The notes under the pieces: model-generated
Told to the model about the DNA's origin: nothing
Seen by the model: the letters and a program-made list of their open reading frames with translations, nothing else
Databases searched by the model: none
Shown here: positions 37,867 through 47,815 of the stretch, piece by piece
How positions within the stretch are numbered: the first letter of the stretch is position 1
Layout of the letters: each line of letters starts with the position of its first letter
Assembly (NCBI GenBank): GCA_027494055.1
Contig: JAOSJO010000025.1
Span: 391,262 to 455,261 of the forward strand
Reading direction: 5' to 3'
DNA length: 64,000 nt
Origin: Anaerolineae bacterium
GTDB taxonomy: Bacteria; Chloroflexota; Anaerolineae; Aggregatilineales; JAFGMM01
Position numbers and translations under genes: made by a program

Positions 37867-38010
37867 TTACGGCTGGTCCTGAACGCGCCGCTCCAGCGCG
37901 GCGATTTCCGCGTCCAGCGCCGACTCGGCGCGGTTCAGCCACCAGAGCACCGCAAATGCGCCGCCCCAGAGGATCACATTGACCAGAGCGAGGAGCGTCA
38001 GAATGTCCAT
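37867..38010 (-). CDS. CcmD-like small membrane protein
   Basis: 47 codons: MDILTLLALVNVILWGGAFA then VLWWLNRAESALDAEIAALE and a short polar end. One membrane helix followed by a charged amphipathic helix is the layout of CcmD-type heme-handling subunits. A good site (GGAAGGCAGGC) precedes the ATG. It is 90 bp upstream of the ccdA-thioredoxin start on the same strand, in line with a cytochrome c maturation role. Confidence 0.62.
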   Translation of the reverse strand: MDILTLLALVNVILWGGAFAVLWWLNRAESALDAEIAALERRVQDQP

Positions 38011-38120
38011 GCCTGCCTTCCCGTCACTTCAATAGAAGAGATGATCTATCCTGATCTTACACAAGTTTGCCGGTTTTGTCGTGTTCTCAGGATATCAGAA
38101 CGCAAACCAATGCGCGCCGG

Positions 38121-39179
38121 TCACGTCCACCCTTCCGCGTACCCGGTCTCGTACAGCGCGACGATGTTCTCCAGCGGGGTGTTCGACTGGATGTTGTGGC
38201 ACGGCGCAAGGATGTAGCCACCGCCCTCGCCCAGGATGCGCAGGTTGTCGCGCACCTCCTGGCGCACCTCGGCCACCGTGCCGAACGGCAGCGCATACTG
38301 GTTGTCCATCCCGCCGTGAAAGACCACCCGGTCGCCGACGTCGCGCTTGAGCGCGGCACGGTCCATGCCCTTCGTGCGCCACTGGATCGGGTTGAGAATG
38401 TCGATGCCGGCTTCGATCATGTCCGGGATAATGCGCCGGATCGCCCCGTCGCTGTGGTGGAACACAAACGCCCGCGCCTCGTGGACCAGGTCGATCATGC
38501 GCTTCATGCGCGGAATCAGGAACTCGTGGATGTGCGCCGGCGCGAAGAGCAGATCCTCCTGCCCGCCCATGTCCTCCGCCACGTAGCTCAGCGTCACCTG
38601 CCCCGGAATCTGCTCGAAAATGCGCAACGTGTTTTGATACGCCAGCTCAAAGAGCTTGTCCAGGCAGTAGTGGACCATCTCCGGGTTCAGGACCAGGTCC
38701 ATGTACGCCTGCTCCTGCCCGCGCAGTTCCGCGTAGATCAGGAACGGCTCGGACCCGCCGCCCTGGATCGGGTAATCGCCCTGACCTTCCACCTGCGCCG
38801 CGATGTCGCTGTAGTCCCACCAGTCCGGCTCCGGCCAGAGATAGCGCCGCTTGATCTCGTCCACCGTCCTGAACTCCGCCAGCGGGTGCGAGACGACCTC
38901 GTCATAGACGCCCGCGCCGTAGTCCACCGGCTTGAACAGCACGCCGAACACGTTCATGTTGCGCGGCACCGGCGGCCCGACATACCGGGGCGCGACCGTC
39001 ACCACGTAGTCCACGTGCAGCTTGCGGAGCATCGCGCGCACGTCGTCGCAACCCAGGTGCCGCATCAGCTTCGCGTCGGTCTCCGGCGTGGCCCAGTAGT
39101 CCATCGGCACCCGGTCGGGCTGCCGCCGGTTGAGCACCGCGAGCCAGCGCTCGCGCGGGGTCATGGTCTCTTGTGGCAT
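38121..39179 (-). CDS. Uroporphyrinogen decarboxylase family protein (UroD/MtaA type)
   Basis: 352 residues from ATG 39179 (MPQETMTPRERWLAVLNRRQ) or 347 from 39164. Pattern of the UroD superfamily: RERWLAVLNRRQPDRVPMDY, VAEDMGGQEDLLFAP, VFHHSDGAIRRIIPDMIEAG, FHGGMDNQYALPFGT and YILAPCHNIQSNTPLENIVA. The NPIQW and HCD-like features match the methyltransferase-type branch more than true HemE, so a corrinoid or methyl-transfer role is more likely than heme synthesis. Lies 54 bp after the phosphatase fusion gene, probably the last gene of that operon. Confidence 0.8.
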   Translation of the reverse strand: MPQETMTPRERWLAVLNRRQPDRVPMDYWATPETDAKLMRHLGCDDVRAMLRKLHVDYVVTVAPRYVGPPVPRNMNVFGVLFKPVDYGAGVYDEVVSHPLAEFRTVDEIKRRYLWPEPDWWDYSDIAAQVEGQGDYPIQGGGSEPFLIYAELRGQEQAYMDLVLNPEMVHYCLDKLFELAYQNTLRIFEQIPGQVTLSYVAEDMGGQEDLLFAPAHIHEFLIPRMKRMIDLVHEARAFVFHHSDGAIRRIIPDMIEAGIDILNPIQWRTKGMDRAALKRDVGDRVVFHGGMDNQYALPFGTVAEVRQEVRDNLRILGEGGGYILAPCHNIQSNTPLENIVALYETGYAEGWT

Positions 39180-39232
39180 CAGGACCGTCCTTCTCCGGCG
39201 CTGGCCGGGGGCGCCGGCGCTGTCGCGCAGGT

Positions 39233-41511
39233 TCACGCCTCCACCCCCATGACCAGCAGCGTCATATCGTCGTACTGCTCCGCGCCAGCCTGGTAGCGCC
39301 CCAGCACGCTGAAGACCGCCGCGCACAGCGCGTCCGTGCCCTGGCCGGCCGCCGTCTGGAGCAGCGCTTTCAGCCGCACCCGGTCGAACCGGCCCCCGTC
39401 GAGGGCCAGCGCGTCGGTCAGGCCGTCGGTGTAGAGCACCAGCCGGTCGCCCGCCTCCAGGTCAAGCTCCTCCTCGGTCATCGTCAGCACTTCCCGGTCG
39501 AACAGCCCAAGCGCGACGCCGCGCCCGCCCAGCTCTGTGACCGTCCCCCGCGCAGCAGGAGCGGGCGGTCATGGCCGGCGCGGGTGTAGGTGAGCCGCCG
39601 CGCGCTGCACGCGACCACGCCATAGAACACGGTCACAAACATGTTCGGCTCGCCCAGTTCGAGCAGGAGCTGGTTGACGTTCGTCAGCGTGGTGCGCGGC
39701 GAGCGCTCGCGGCGCGCTTCGGCAAGCAGCAGGCTGCGCGTCAGCGCCATGTAGAGCGCCGCCGGCATCCCCTTATCCGACACGTCGGCGACCGCCACGC
39801 CGAAGTGGTCGTCGTCGAGCCGGATCACGTCGTAGAAGTCGCCGCCAACCTGCCGCGCCGGTTCGTTGCGCGCGGCAAAGCGATAGCCCGGCACATAGGG
39901 GAACCGGCGCGGCAACACGCTCTGCTGCACCTGCCGGGCAAGCTCCAGCTCGCGCTCCATGCGCTCTTTCTGCGCCAGCTCGGCCTGCGCGGCCTGGAGC
40001 TGCGCGACCTTGGTCTGAAGCTGTTCGATCAACTCCGCGCGCTGGATCGCCAGCGCCGCCTGGTGCGCGAAGGTCTGGAGCAGCGCCACCTCGCCCGGCG
40101 CGAACGCCGACTTGCGCGTCGCGTGCAGGACCATCACGCCCACGCGCCGGCCCTCGGCGATGAGGGGCGCGCACAGGCCGGCGCGCAGCGCCGCGCCCTC
40201 GACATCGGGGTTGCGGGGCTGGATGCCCGGCGGCCACCGGTTGAACACCACCGGCTCCGCGCCTGTGACGCCGCCAAACGCCGGGCCGGCGGCCAGCCGC
40301 TGGTGGAGAAGCTCCGGCTCCCAGCCGGCCACCGCCAGCACCTCGACCTCCGCCGACGCCGCGTGCTGGAAGTACAGGATCGCCCGGTCCGCGCCGCACA
40401 GGTCGCGGGCGTGGTGGCACACCCGAGCCGCGAGTTCGTCCAGGTCGGTGGACGAGATCAGCGCCTGCCCGAACTCCTGCAGCGAGACCAGCGCCCTGGT
40501 GCGCTGCTCAAGCACGCGGTTGGCGGCTTCCAGCTCGACCAGCTTGCGCTCGACGGCGGCGTTGGCCTCGGCCATCGCGCGCTCGCTGGCGACGAACTGG
40601 TTGTAGACGCGGCGGAACTCGTCCTCCTCGAACTGGAGCACGTCCTGCAACGCCAGGTGGCCGAGGAGCGCCAGTTGAAGCGCGTAGACCGCCGCCGGCA
40701 GCGCGCTGGGCTGCGCCAGCAGGTCGGCGTCTGCGCCAGCGCGGAAGATGTCGAACACGGCGACATCGCCCTTGCGCCCGCTGCGCCCGCATTCGTGGCA
40801 GCCCGGCGCGTGGAAGAAGGTCAGCGCCTGACCCCGGTCCGGCGCGCCCCCGGCTTCAGTGTGCAGCGACATCCGGAGGGCGTCCAGGTCCGGGTACAGG
40901 CGGTGGAGCCTCTCCAACTGTGCCGGCGACGGCGCAAGCGGCTCCCGGCACGCCGGGCAGAGCGCCGCCAGCCGCTGCACGGCGACCACCCACGCCAGCC
41001 CGCCGAGCTGCGCGCGCGTCACGCCCAGGTCGAGCAGGTGGCGCACCACGCCCACCCCCCTGAAAACCGTGTCAAGCTGCGAGAGCACCCGTACCCCGCG
41101 CTGCGCCGCCTCCAGCGCCGCCGGGGCCGTCTCGGCGGTCAGGTGGTCCACCACGAGCAGGCCGGGCTGGCGGCCGGCCGTGACCGTAATCAGGTGGCGG
41201 TACGAATAGGGCGGGCGAACCTGCGCGAACTCCACCCGGTCGCGAAGCTGGCGCGACAGGCGCACCACCGACCGGTCTTCGGTCACGACGGTGGCGCGCA
41301 GCGCTTCGTCAGCGGCGAGGAACTCGCGCATCAGGATGCGGAAGATCGTGGCGCGACCGCTGGGCAGGAGGCCGCTACCGGCTGCCGGCGAAGCGGACTC
41401 CGGGCGCAGGTCGAGGCCGGCGACGACGACAAGACCCGGCTCGCCGGCGGCCATCTGCGCGACGAGGGCGTCAACCTGGGGCAGGTGAAAGAGGTCGCCC
41501 AGCGTGAGCAT
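39233..41511 (-). CDS. GspE/PilB-like pseudo-ATPase fused to GAF and SpoIIE-type PP2C phosphatase, one frameshift
   Basis: About 759 residues. Residues 1-260 match the C-terminal half of type II secretion/type IV pilus ATPases: GLLVVDHLTAETAPAALEAA (Walker B region), RVLSQLDT, VAVQRLAALCPACREPL and GCHECGRSGRKGDVAVFDIF with the four-Cys zinc site. The Walker A is not canonical (GLLPSGRATI, Lys replaced). A coiled coil, a GAF domain (about 355-490), a second coiled coil and a SpoIIE/RsbU phosphatase (QVGGDFYDVI, VADVSDKGMPAAL, VLYTDGLTDA, YDDMTLLVM) follow. One G is missing near 39545. It probably dephosphorylates an anti-sigma antagonist in response to a ligand. Confidence 0.83.
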
Positions 41512-41521
41512 AGCCGAACCG

Positions 41522-42605
41522 CTAACGCACAGCGATCTCGGTGCCGCGCCGGAAGATGTTGGTGTCGATCTGGAAGTCGCGATAGGCGGGGGTGGGGCGG
41601 GTCCAGCGGAAGAGCCACTGCGCGACCGCCGGGGCACGTGCACGCAGCCGTGGCTGCGCGGGCGGCCATAGTCGTTGTGCCAGTACGTCCCGTGAATGGC
41701 GAGGCCGGTGTAGTCGAAGAAGGTCACCCAGGGCACGCCCGGCAGGTCGTAGGCGTCGAGGTCGCTCACGCCGCCGACCATGTGCGTGCTGGGCCGCTTG
41801 ATCGTGACGCGGTAGCTGCCGGGGCGCGTGCGGTAGTCCAGGCCCGCCGCGCGCGCGATGAAGCGCGCCCCTGACGAGATGCGCTGCCGGAGCACCACCT
41901 CCTCGCCCTCGTAGGCGGTCAGCAGTTGGGCGTCCAGGTCAACCCGGATGCGCTTGTCCGGCGCGTCGGGGCGGATCGGCGCGAACTCCGCCTCCGGGAT
42001 GCGGCGCACCGCGTCCGCCGGCGTCCAGAAGATCAACTGGCGCGACCGGCGCGAGTCGAGCCGGTACCACCACTGGCCCGCGTCGTCCTGCGCGCGCTCC
42101 CGCACCCACAGCACGCTGTGGTAGTACAGCCGCGCGCTCACCGGCGCGTCGGCGCGCGGCGCTTCGCGGCTGTCCACGTAGGGGACGGTGATCCCGCCCC
42201 AGAAGCCGTTCCCGACCTCCTCAACCGGGTTGAAGACCTCGACGACCGGCTGTAGAAACGACGAGTAGACGTAGCCGCCGCCGATGTTGCACCACATGGC
42301 GTTGTACGGCTGCAACGCCTGGCCCTCAACCAGGCCGTAGACTGTCACCACGTCGTCGAAGAGGATTTCGTCCCAGACGGTGTGCTCCGCGCCGGGGCCG
42401 CCCCGCACCGCCAGCTTCGAGGCGGTGACGCGCCCCAGCTTGAGCAGGTTCGCCGCGTCGTCCCAGGAGGTGGGCGGCGGCGGCGCATCCGACGCGGCGG
42501 CAGGGCGCGCGCCGCCCCCGCGACGCCGCATCCTGCGCCGAGCGCCGTCGCCAGCGCCGCAGCGGGCGCTCGCAAGAAATCCCGCCGCGTCAGCCTCCGG
42601 CTCAT
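41522..42605 (-). CDS. L,D-transpeptidase (YkuD), active-site intact, two frameshifts
   Basis: Cross-links peptidoglycan 3-3 or attaches proteins to it, outside the membrane. N-terminal Tat motif LTRRDFLRAPAAALATALGA and a possible lipobox Cys. The frame changes by one G near 42513. The catalytic domain has IHGTYWHNDYG then RPRSHGCVHVP with the catalytic Cys; one base is lost just after and the restored end reads AVAQWLFRWTRPTPAYRDFQ...GTEIAVR with a stop at 41522-41524. About 361 residues. The start overlaps the stop of the paralog upstream (ATGA); the phosphatase fusion starts 10 bp downstream. Confidence 0.87.
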
Positions 42606-43559
42606 CTCACCGCACCCTGGCCGACCACCTCAATGTGCGTCCGGCCAACCTCGACCCAGCGGTAGAGCCACTGGCCCACCGCCGGCGCAAATGTGACCGC
42701 GCCGCCCTCGTCCGCGCGCGGCGCGCCAAAGTCATTGTGCCAGTACGCCCCATGCAGCGCGAGTCCGCCGGCCGCAATGACCCAGGGCGCGCCCACGTAG
42801 CCGTCGACCGCGCTGCGCGGCGCGCTTGTCGTCGCACACGCCGCCGGCAGGGAGGCGGCGCGCCGCGCCCGCAGGCGACGCCGGCACCGCGACCGGCGCG
42901 GCAAACACGGCCCGGTCGCCCGCCCACGCCGTCAGCGCGCACCGCGCGGCGTCGATCACGACGCGCTTGCCGGCGACCCCCGCGTCAATGGAGGCGAGCG
43001 CGTCAGGATCGAGCGGGCGCGCGTGCAACGCCTGCACCCAGCCGCCGCCAGCCGCGTCGGCGTTGCGATACCACACGCAGTCCCAGTCGTCCGCCTGTGT
43101 ATCGACTACACGAAACACCCCGCCGTAGCCGACGCGCCCCAATGACGGCGCATCGGGCAGCGGCCACCGCCGCGCCACCGTCACCGGCGCGATCACCTCC
43201 GCCCAGAAGGGGCCGTCGGCTGCGGTGACCACCGCCGGCGGCGTGTAGGGGGCCATCGGCTGCACCTGCCGCGCCGCCACGAAGCCGCGCGCCGCCGCCC
43301 CGGTCAGGCCGCCGTCGGGGTCGCGCGCCGCGAACCACCCCGCGACCGCCTCCGCCAGTGAGAGCACGCGGTCAGGGTGGACCGTGCGCAGGATGGACGC
43401 ATCCGGTCGCGGCGCGGCGCGGATGATGGCCGTCTCCAGCGCCCGCCCGGCAAACGCGACGCGCGGCGCGCCCAGGCCGGCGCGCACCGGCGGCAGTGCC
43501 GCCCCCGCGAGCGCCACGCCGCACACCCGGAGGAAGTCACGCCGGGAGATCGCCGTCAC
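42602..43559 (-). CDS. L,D-transpeptidase-like protein lacking the catalytic His/Cys, one frameshift
   Basis: Tat signal ISRRDFLRVCGVALAGAALP, an SH3-like central region with VWYRNADAAGGGWVQALHAR, then after a frame change near 42840 the YkuD core LALHGAYWHNDFG. Where the neighbour has SHGC, this protein reads ADEGGAVTFAPAVGQWLYRW; none of the three frames restores His-Gly-Cys. It is therefore a probable pseudoenzyme of about 318 residues. GTG start overlaps the preceding stop (GTGA), and its stop overlaps the active paralog (ATGA), so all three are co-translated. Confidence 0.8.
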
Positions 43560-45289
43560 GCCTCCACCCCCAGGTCATCCTCCAGGCCAACCACGTCCGG
43601 GAGGACGCCTAGCGCCTGCAGCGCGCCGGCCAGCTCCGGCCACGCGCCGGGCAGCACCTCGACGGCCAGGCTGCCCAACTGCCGCCCCAGGTAGCGGTTG
43701 ACCGACGGCTCGTCCTGCAGGCGCGCCAGCTCCTCCGGCGCGCTGACCTGCAAGATCACGGCGCGGCTCAGCGTGACCCGCGCGCCGCCCTCAGCCCACT
43801 GCTGCATCGCTGCCGCCAGCGGCTCCGGCACGTGGTCGCTGGTGACGCGCTTGAGGAACGCCAGGATGTGCTTGACCGCGATGCCCGCGTCAGCCGCGCG
43901 GCGCAGGCTCCCCGCGCTGAAGCGGTAGACGAAGCCATCGTCGAGCACGCCCACCCAATCGGACACGCGCGCGAGCGTGAACCGGTCGTAGCGGCTGAGC
44001 GCGCGCGGCGCGGTCGCGGTGCCGTCCTCCGCGATGGCGAGCGTCGCGCCGGGCGGGTCGGGCGACCGGTCCCAGTGCGCGAGTTCCAGCGCGGCGAGGC
44101 CGGCGTCGGTGAGGCGGAAGCAGTCGCCGTCGGCGTCAAGCTGCACCAGCCCCAGCCAGCGCATCGGCCCGACGAGCATGAAGTCGATGAGCGCGCCGTC
44201 CACGCGGTCCCAGCTCTCGAAACCGCGCAGGTACTCGCCCGTCGCCTCGTCGCGGATGTACCAGCTATCCCACTCGCCCGTGGGCCGCTGGAAGTCGGGC
44301 GCTTCCTCTTTCACGAAGTCCACAAAGTCATCGATGGCGTACCACGCATCGGGCGGGAGCATCTCCAGGAAGTGAAAGACCGCCTGCCGGGCGAGCAGCG
44401 GGTCATTCTGCCACGCGCCCTCGAACGCCAGGCCGGGGAGGTGGCGCAGGTCGTTCCAGGTCTCGCTCACGCACCACGCCAGCGCCAACTCCTGCGCCTG
44501 CGAGGAACGCTGCGCCTCAAGCCACGCGCGCGCCGCGTTGCGTTCCAATCGGAAGACGCCGTCGCTGTCCGGCGCGACCAGGTCCATCGTCGCGAGCAGT
44601 TGCAGCAGCAGCGCCAGTCGCGCCCGCTCCTCCGAGCCGAGCAGGTGCTCGCGCAGGTATGCCTGCTCCGCGCCGCGCAGCGGCCCGTCGATCGCGTGGA
44701 GTTGCAGGTACGCGAGCAGCGTGGCGGCGTCGTCCACGGCGGTGTCATCGACAGGCAGCGGCTCGGCCGGCGGCGGGACGGGCGCAAGCGGCGCAGTGAA
44801 TTCCTCGCTCTCGGCGACGGCCTCCGGCGTCTCGGCAGACGCGGTAAAGGGGATGGCCGTGCGCAGGTCGGTGGGGATGTAGGTGTACGCGACCGTGTTG
44901 CCCTTCTTGTCCTGGTCGAACGCGGTGGCGACCAGCCCGCGGTAGTACAGCGCCTCGGCGGGGCCGGCCGGGCTGCGGTAGGGGGCCTCTTTCTTGCGCT
45001 TGGCCGGCCCCATTTCGCCGCTCCACTCGCGCACCCCGCCAAACACGCGCGTGAACTGCGCCGTCGTCATGCGCCCGCCGCTGGCGTGGAGCATCTGCAG
45101 CGCGCCGCGCTCGTCCTCGCCCAGGCGGGACCACGTGTCGGCGGCCCGCTCCGGGTCGAGCATCGCCGCCGCGAGGTCGCGCGCCGCCTGCCGCGCATCG
45201 CTGCCGGCGAGTTCCACGTCCCAACGGCCGGCGATCACCCGCAGCAGGTCGAGGTCATAGTCGCGTAAAGTCGTCTCCAATGGCCGCAT
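43556..45289 (-). CDS. Helicase-associated protein, XPB/Ssl2 N-terminal-like domain (no helicase motor)
   Basis: 577 residues from ATG 45289 (MRPLETTLRDYDLDLLRVIA). The opening winged-helix pair (DERGALQMLHASGGRMTTAQ) and the C-terminal region (LARVSDWVGVLDDGFVYRFS; AVKHILAFLKRVTSDHVPEP; VILQVSAPEELARLQ; LPGAWPELAGALQALGV) match the PF13625-type domain found N-terminal in archaeal/bacterial XPB-like helicases. No Walker motifs are present, so it acts without a motor or with a partner, possibly as a DNA-binding regulator. First gene of the minus-strand operon. Confidence 0.72.
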   Translation of the reverse strand: MRPLETTLRDYDLDLLRVIAGRWDVELAGSDARQAARDLAAAMLDPERAADTWSRLGEDERGALQMLHASGGRMTTAQFTRVFGGVREWSGEMGPAKRKKEAPYRSPAGPAEALYYRGLVATAFDQDKKGNTVAYTYIPTDLRTAIPFTASAETPEAVAESEEFTAPLAPVPPPAEPLPVDDTAVDDAATLLAYLQLHAIDGPLRGAEQAYLREHLLGSEERARLALLLQLLATMDLVAPDSDGVFRLERNAARAWLEAQRSSQAQELALAWCVSETWNDLRHLPGLAFEGAWQNDPLLARQAVFHFLEMLPPDAWYAIDDFVDFVKEEAPDFQRPTGEWDSWYIRDEATGEYLRGFESWDRVDGALIDFMLVGPMRWLGLVQLDADGDCFRLTDAGLAALELAHWDRSPDPPGATLAIAEDGTATAPRALSRYDRFTLARVSDWVGVLDDGFVYRFSAGSLRRAADAGIAVKHILAFLKRVTSDHVPEPLAAAMQQWAEGGARVTLSRAVILQVSAPEELARLQDEPSVNRYLGRQLGSLAVEVLPGAWPELAGALQALGVLPDVVGLEDDLGVEA

Positions 45290-45423
45290 GAGAGGAAGTG
45301 TAGCAGATGGCGTGAGGGGAGGCAAAGGGGTGAGCCGCCGTCAGCGCCCGCCGGCGGACAGCCTCCCAACCCTCGTTCCACGCCTTCGTGACGCCTTCAA
45401 GGACGCCATGACGCCCAGGCAAC

Positions 45424-45633
45424 CTACCCGGCGGCGGCCTGCTTCTGCGCTTTGGCCTCCGCCTCGGCTTTCGCAATGGCCTCGCGCACGTTCGCAGGGA
45501 TCACCTCTGGTCGGTTCTTGAGCAGCCACCGGAAGGTGACGCTCACCACGAGATTCACGATGATGATGCCGATGACGATATAGAGGATCGTCCTACCAAC
45601 GCGGCGCGGCGTGCCGTTCGTTTCGTCTTCCAT
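45424..45633 (-). CDS. Small single-helix membrane protein with coiled-coil tail
   Basis: 69 residues: polar N-terminus, membrane helix TILYIVIGIIIVNLVVSVTF, then an Ala/Glu/Lys-rich helix (REAIAKAEAEAKAQKQ). A good site (GGAGGGAATTC) precedes the ATG. No family recognised. Confidence 0.62.
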   Translation of the reverse strand: MEDETNGTPRRVGRTILYIVIGIIIVNLVVSVTFRWLLKNRPEVIPANVREAIAKAEAEAKAQKQAAAG

Positions 45634-45725
45634 GAATTCCCTCCAACCACAGTGTTAGGCCAGTTCGCGATATTGTAGTGACAATCTGGAGAATTGCCAC
45701 ACCGCGACAGGCCGCCAGCGCGGCG

Positions 45726-46574
45726 TCACCGGTTCAGCAGGCGGAGGATCACGTTCACCACCAGCGTGAGCAGGATGCTGCCCACCACGCTGATGATGAG
45801 CATCGTCATGCACGGGGCCGACACCAGCACGTTGCCGACCTGAAAGCGCACGTCGCCGGGCAGGTCGCCGCCGCCCAGGCGGTCGAGGATCACCAGCACG
45901 ACGCCGACGACGGCCAGCCCCACGCCGATGAAGATCAAGAGCACGCCCATCACGCCCATTGGCTGCCTCGGCGTGGGCGGAACCGCGTCGAACCCGTCAT
46001 CTGGCGCTTGCGCGTCGTCATCGTCCATTGGCTTCGTCATTGCCAGAATCGCCAGAGCCAAAAACAGCCCATCGAGCGCCGCGCGCACGCCGTCCCGCGT
46101 CCCCTGCAGCAGCCGCAGCGCCAGCGGCGGGGCGTCTGGCGGGGCGGGGGTGCGCAGACTGTGCGCGCATTCGTACAGGAGCCGGTTCACGAGCAACATC
46201 TTCTCGCGCGGGGAACGGGCCAGCGGCAGCCGCGACACGAAGTACGCCATCACCTCCAGGTCGCCGCCGGCGTCGAGTGGGCGGCGGTGGTATGCTTCGA
46301 AGTCGTCCCGCCACGTGATCTCCCACGTGTAGCGCTGCCGCTTGACGAAGCCCTCCCACTCCGCCGGGCGCTGGACGACGCCGCGCACTCTCGGCAGGGC
46401 GACCTGCGCCGGGTCAAGCCCCCCGGCCTCCAGCAGGGACGCGCACCGGGAGTACAGACCAAAAGCCACGTCGTCCAGAAGCTCCTCGTCCAGCCGCCCC
46501 TGCGCGTCGCCGGCAAAGAGCCGGCGCGCCTTCTGCGGCGGAACCTTCCGCGCCGTTTCGCCGCGCGCGCTCAT
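45726..46574 (-). CDS. Hypothetical protein with two C-terminal membrane helices
   Basis: 282 residues. A soluble N-terminal 140 residues ([37 protein letters not shown]) precede a first hydrophobic stretch ([15 protein letters not shown]) and two clear helices ([39 protein letters not shown]). It follows ruvB by 15 bp on the same strand, so it is probably co-transcribed. No family recognised. Confidence 0.65.
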   Translation of the reverse strand: MSARGETARKVPPQKARRLFAGDAQGRLDEELLDDVAFGLYSRCASLLEAGGLDPAQVALPRVRGVVQRPAEWEGFVKRQRYTWEITWRDDFEAYHRRPLDAGGDLEVMAYFVSRLPLARSPREKMLLVNRLLYECAHSLRTPAPPDAPPLALRLLQGTRDGVRAALDGLFLALAILAMTKPMDDDDAQAPDDGFDAVPPTPRQPMGVMGVLLIFIGVGLAVVGVVLVILDRLGGGDLPGDVRFQVGNVLVSAPCMTMLIISVVGSILLTLVVNVILRLLNR

Positions 46575-46589
46575 CGCGTCAGCCTACCG

Positions 46590-47606
46590 TCAGAAGAGGG
46601 ACGCCTGATCCGCGCCATCGTAGGCGATGCCCAGGTGCTCGTAAGCGCGCCGGGTGGCGACGCGCCCGCGCGAGGTCCGGTCCAGGAAGCCGAGCTGCAG
46701 CAGGTACGGCTCGTACACGTCCATGATCGTGTCGGGTTCCTCGCTGATCGACGCCGCGATGGTGTCCAGGCCCACCGGCCCCCACCGAACTTCTCGATGA
46801 TGGCGCGCAGCACGCGTCGGTCGATGTCGTCCAGGCCCAGTTCGTCGATGTCGAGCAGGTCCAGCGCGTCGTGCGCCACCCCCGCATCGATCATCCCGTC
46901 TGCGCGGACCTGGGCGTAATCGCGCACGCGGCGCAGGAGCCGCAACGCCACACGGGGCGTCCCGCGCGCGCGCCGGGCAATCTCGACCGCGCCGTCTTCG
47001 GTGGTGGGGATGTTGAGCAGCTCGGCGGCGCGCTCCACGATGGCCTGCACCGCGCCCCGGTCGTAGAAGTCCAGCCGGTGCACCGCGCCGAACCCGCGCG
47101 CGCAGCGGGGCGGTGAGCAGCGCCAGCCGCGTCGTCGCGCCGATCACCGTGAAGCGCGGGAGGTTCAGGCGCACGTTCTTCGCCGCCGGCCCTTTGCCGA
47201 TCACGATGTCGAGCGCGAAGTCCTCCATCGCGGGGTACAGGACCTCCTCGACCGCGCGGCCCAGGCGGTGAATCTCGTCGATGAAGAGCACGTCGCCCTT
47301 TTGCAGGTGCGTGAGGATCGAGGCGAGGTCGCCGGCGCGCTCGATGGCGGGGCCGGCGGTCACGCGGATGTTGACGCCCAACTCGTTGGCGATCACGTGC
47401 GCGAGCGTGGTCTTGCCGAGGCCGGGCGGCCCGTACAGCAGCACGTGATCCAGCGCCTCCCGGCGCGCCTTCGCCGCCTCGATCAAGATCGCCAGGTTCG
47501 CCTTGACCTGATCCTGGCCGATCAGCTCCGCAAGCCGCCTGGGGCGCAGGGTGAGGCTGGAACGGTCTTCGGGTTTCGCTTTGCCGCTCACAAGTCGGTC
47601 AGTCAT
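46590..47606 (-). CDS. ruvB: Holliday junction branch migration ATPase RuvB, two frameshifts
   Basis: Hexameric motor for branch migration with RuvA. Starts [20 protein letters not shown]; Walker [15 protein letters not shown], Walker [12 protein letters not shown], sensor [18 protein letters not shown]. One extra G near 47100 shifts out [10 protein letters not shown]; the next frame carries [20 protein letters not shown] and [20 protein letters not shown]; one missing G near 46787 returns to [20 protein letters not shown], the winged-helix end. About 338 residues, the normal length. ruvA and ruvC are not in the window. Confidence 0.95.
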   Translation of the reverse strand: MTDRLVSGKAKPEDRSSLTLRPRRLAELIGQDQVKANLAILIEAAKARREALDHVLLYGPPGLGKTTLAHVIANELGVNIRVTAGPAIERAGDLASILTHLQKGDVLFIDEIHRLGRAVEEVLYPAMEDFALDIVIGKGPAAKNVRLNLPRFTVIGATTRLALLTAPLRARVRRGAPAGLLRPGRGAGHRGARRRAAQHPHHRRRRGRDCPARARDAPCGVAAPAPRARLRPGPRRRDDRCGGGARRAGPARHRRTGPGRHRPTRAARHHREVRWGPVGLDTIAASISEEPDTIMDVYEPYLLQLGFLDRTSRGRVATRRAYEHLGIAYDGADQASLF

Positions 47607-47815
47607 GTCTGGTTCTCACCACGTACAACCGTCACGGGCAAGTATACAGATCATTTGTTCAAGGGCCAAATGCCCATTGTGGGCGAGGGCACATCAGCCG
47701 CCAATCGCCGCTTGGCGGTGATAACCTGCCCAAAGTGGGAACCCAGCGCACGCCGGCGGTGTATATGAGTATAGCGAACAATGAAGACCAGATATGTCGC
47801 CTGGAGGAGACTATC

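Noticed and set aside
39571-41874. Long plus-strand frame opposite the phosphatase fusion
   Set aside because: Arg/His-rich with no motifs; the minus strand carries conserved domains.
42602-42760. Frameshift hiding the SHGC motif in the second L,D-transpeptidase
   Set aside because: All three frames were read across the site; none gives His-Gly-Cys and the frame is continuous before and after.
47607-47815. Riboswitch upstream of the cytochrome gene
   Set aside because: GC-rich hairpins are present but no known riboswitch core could be matched by eye.
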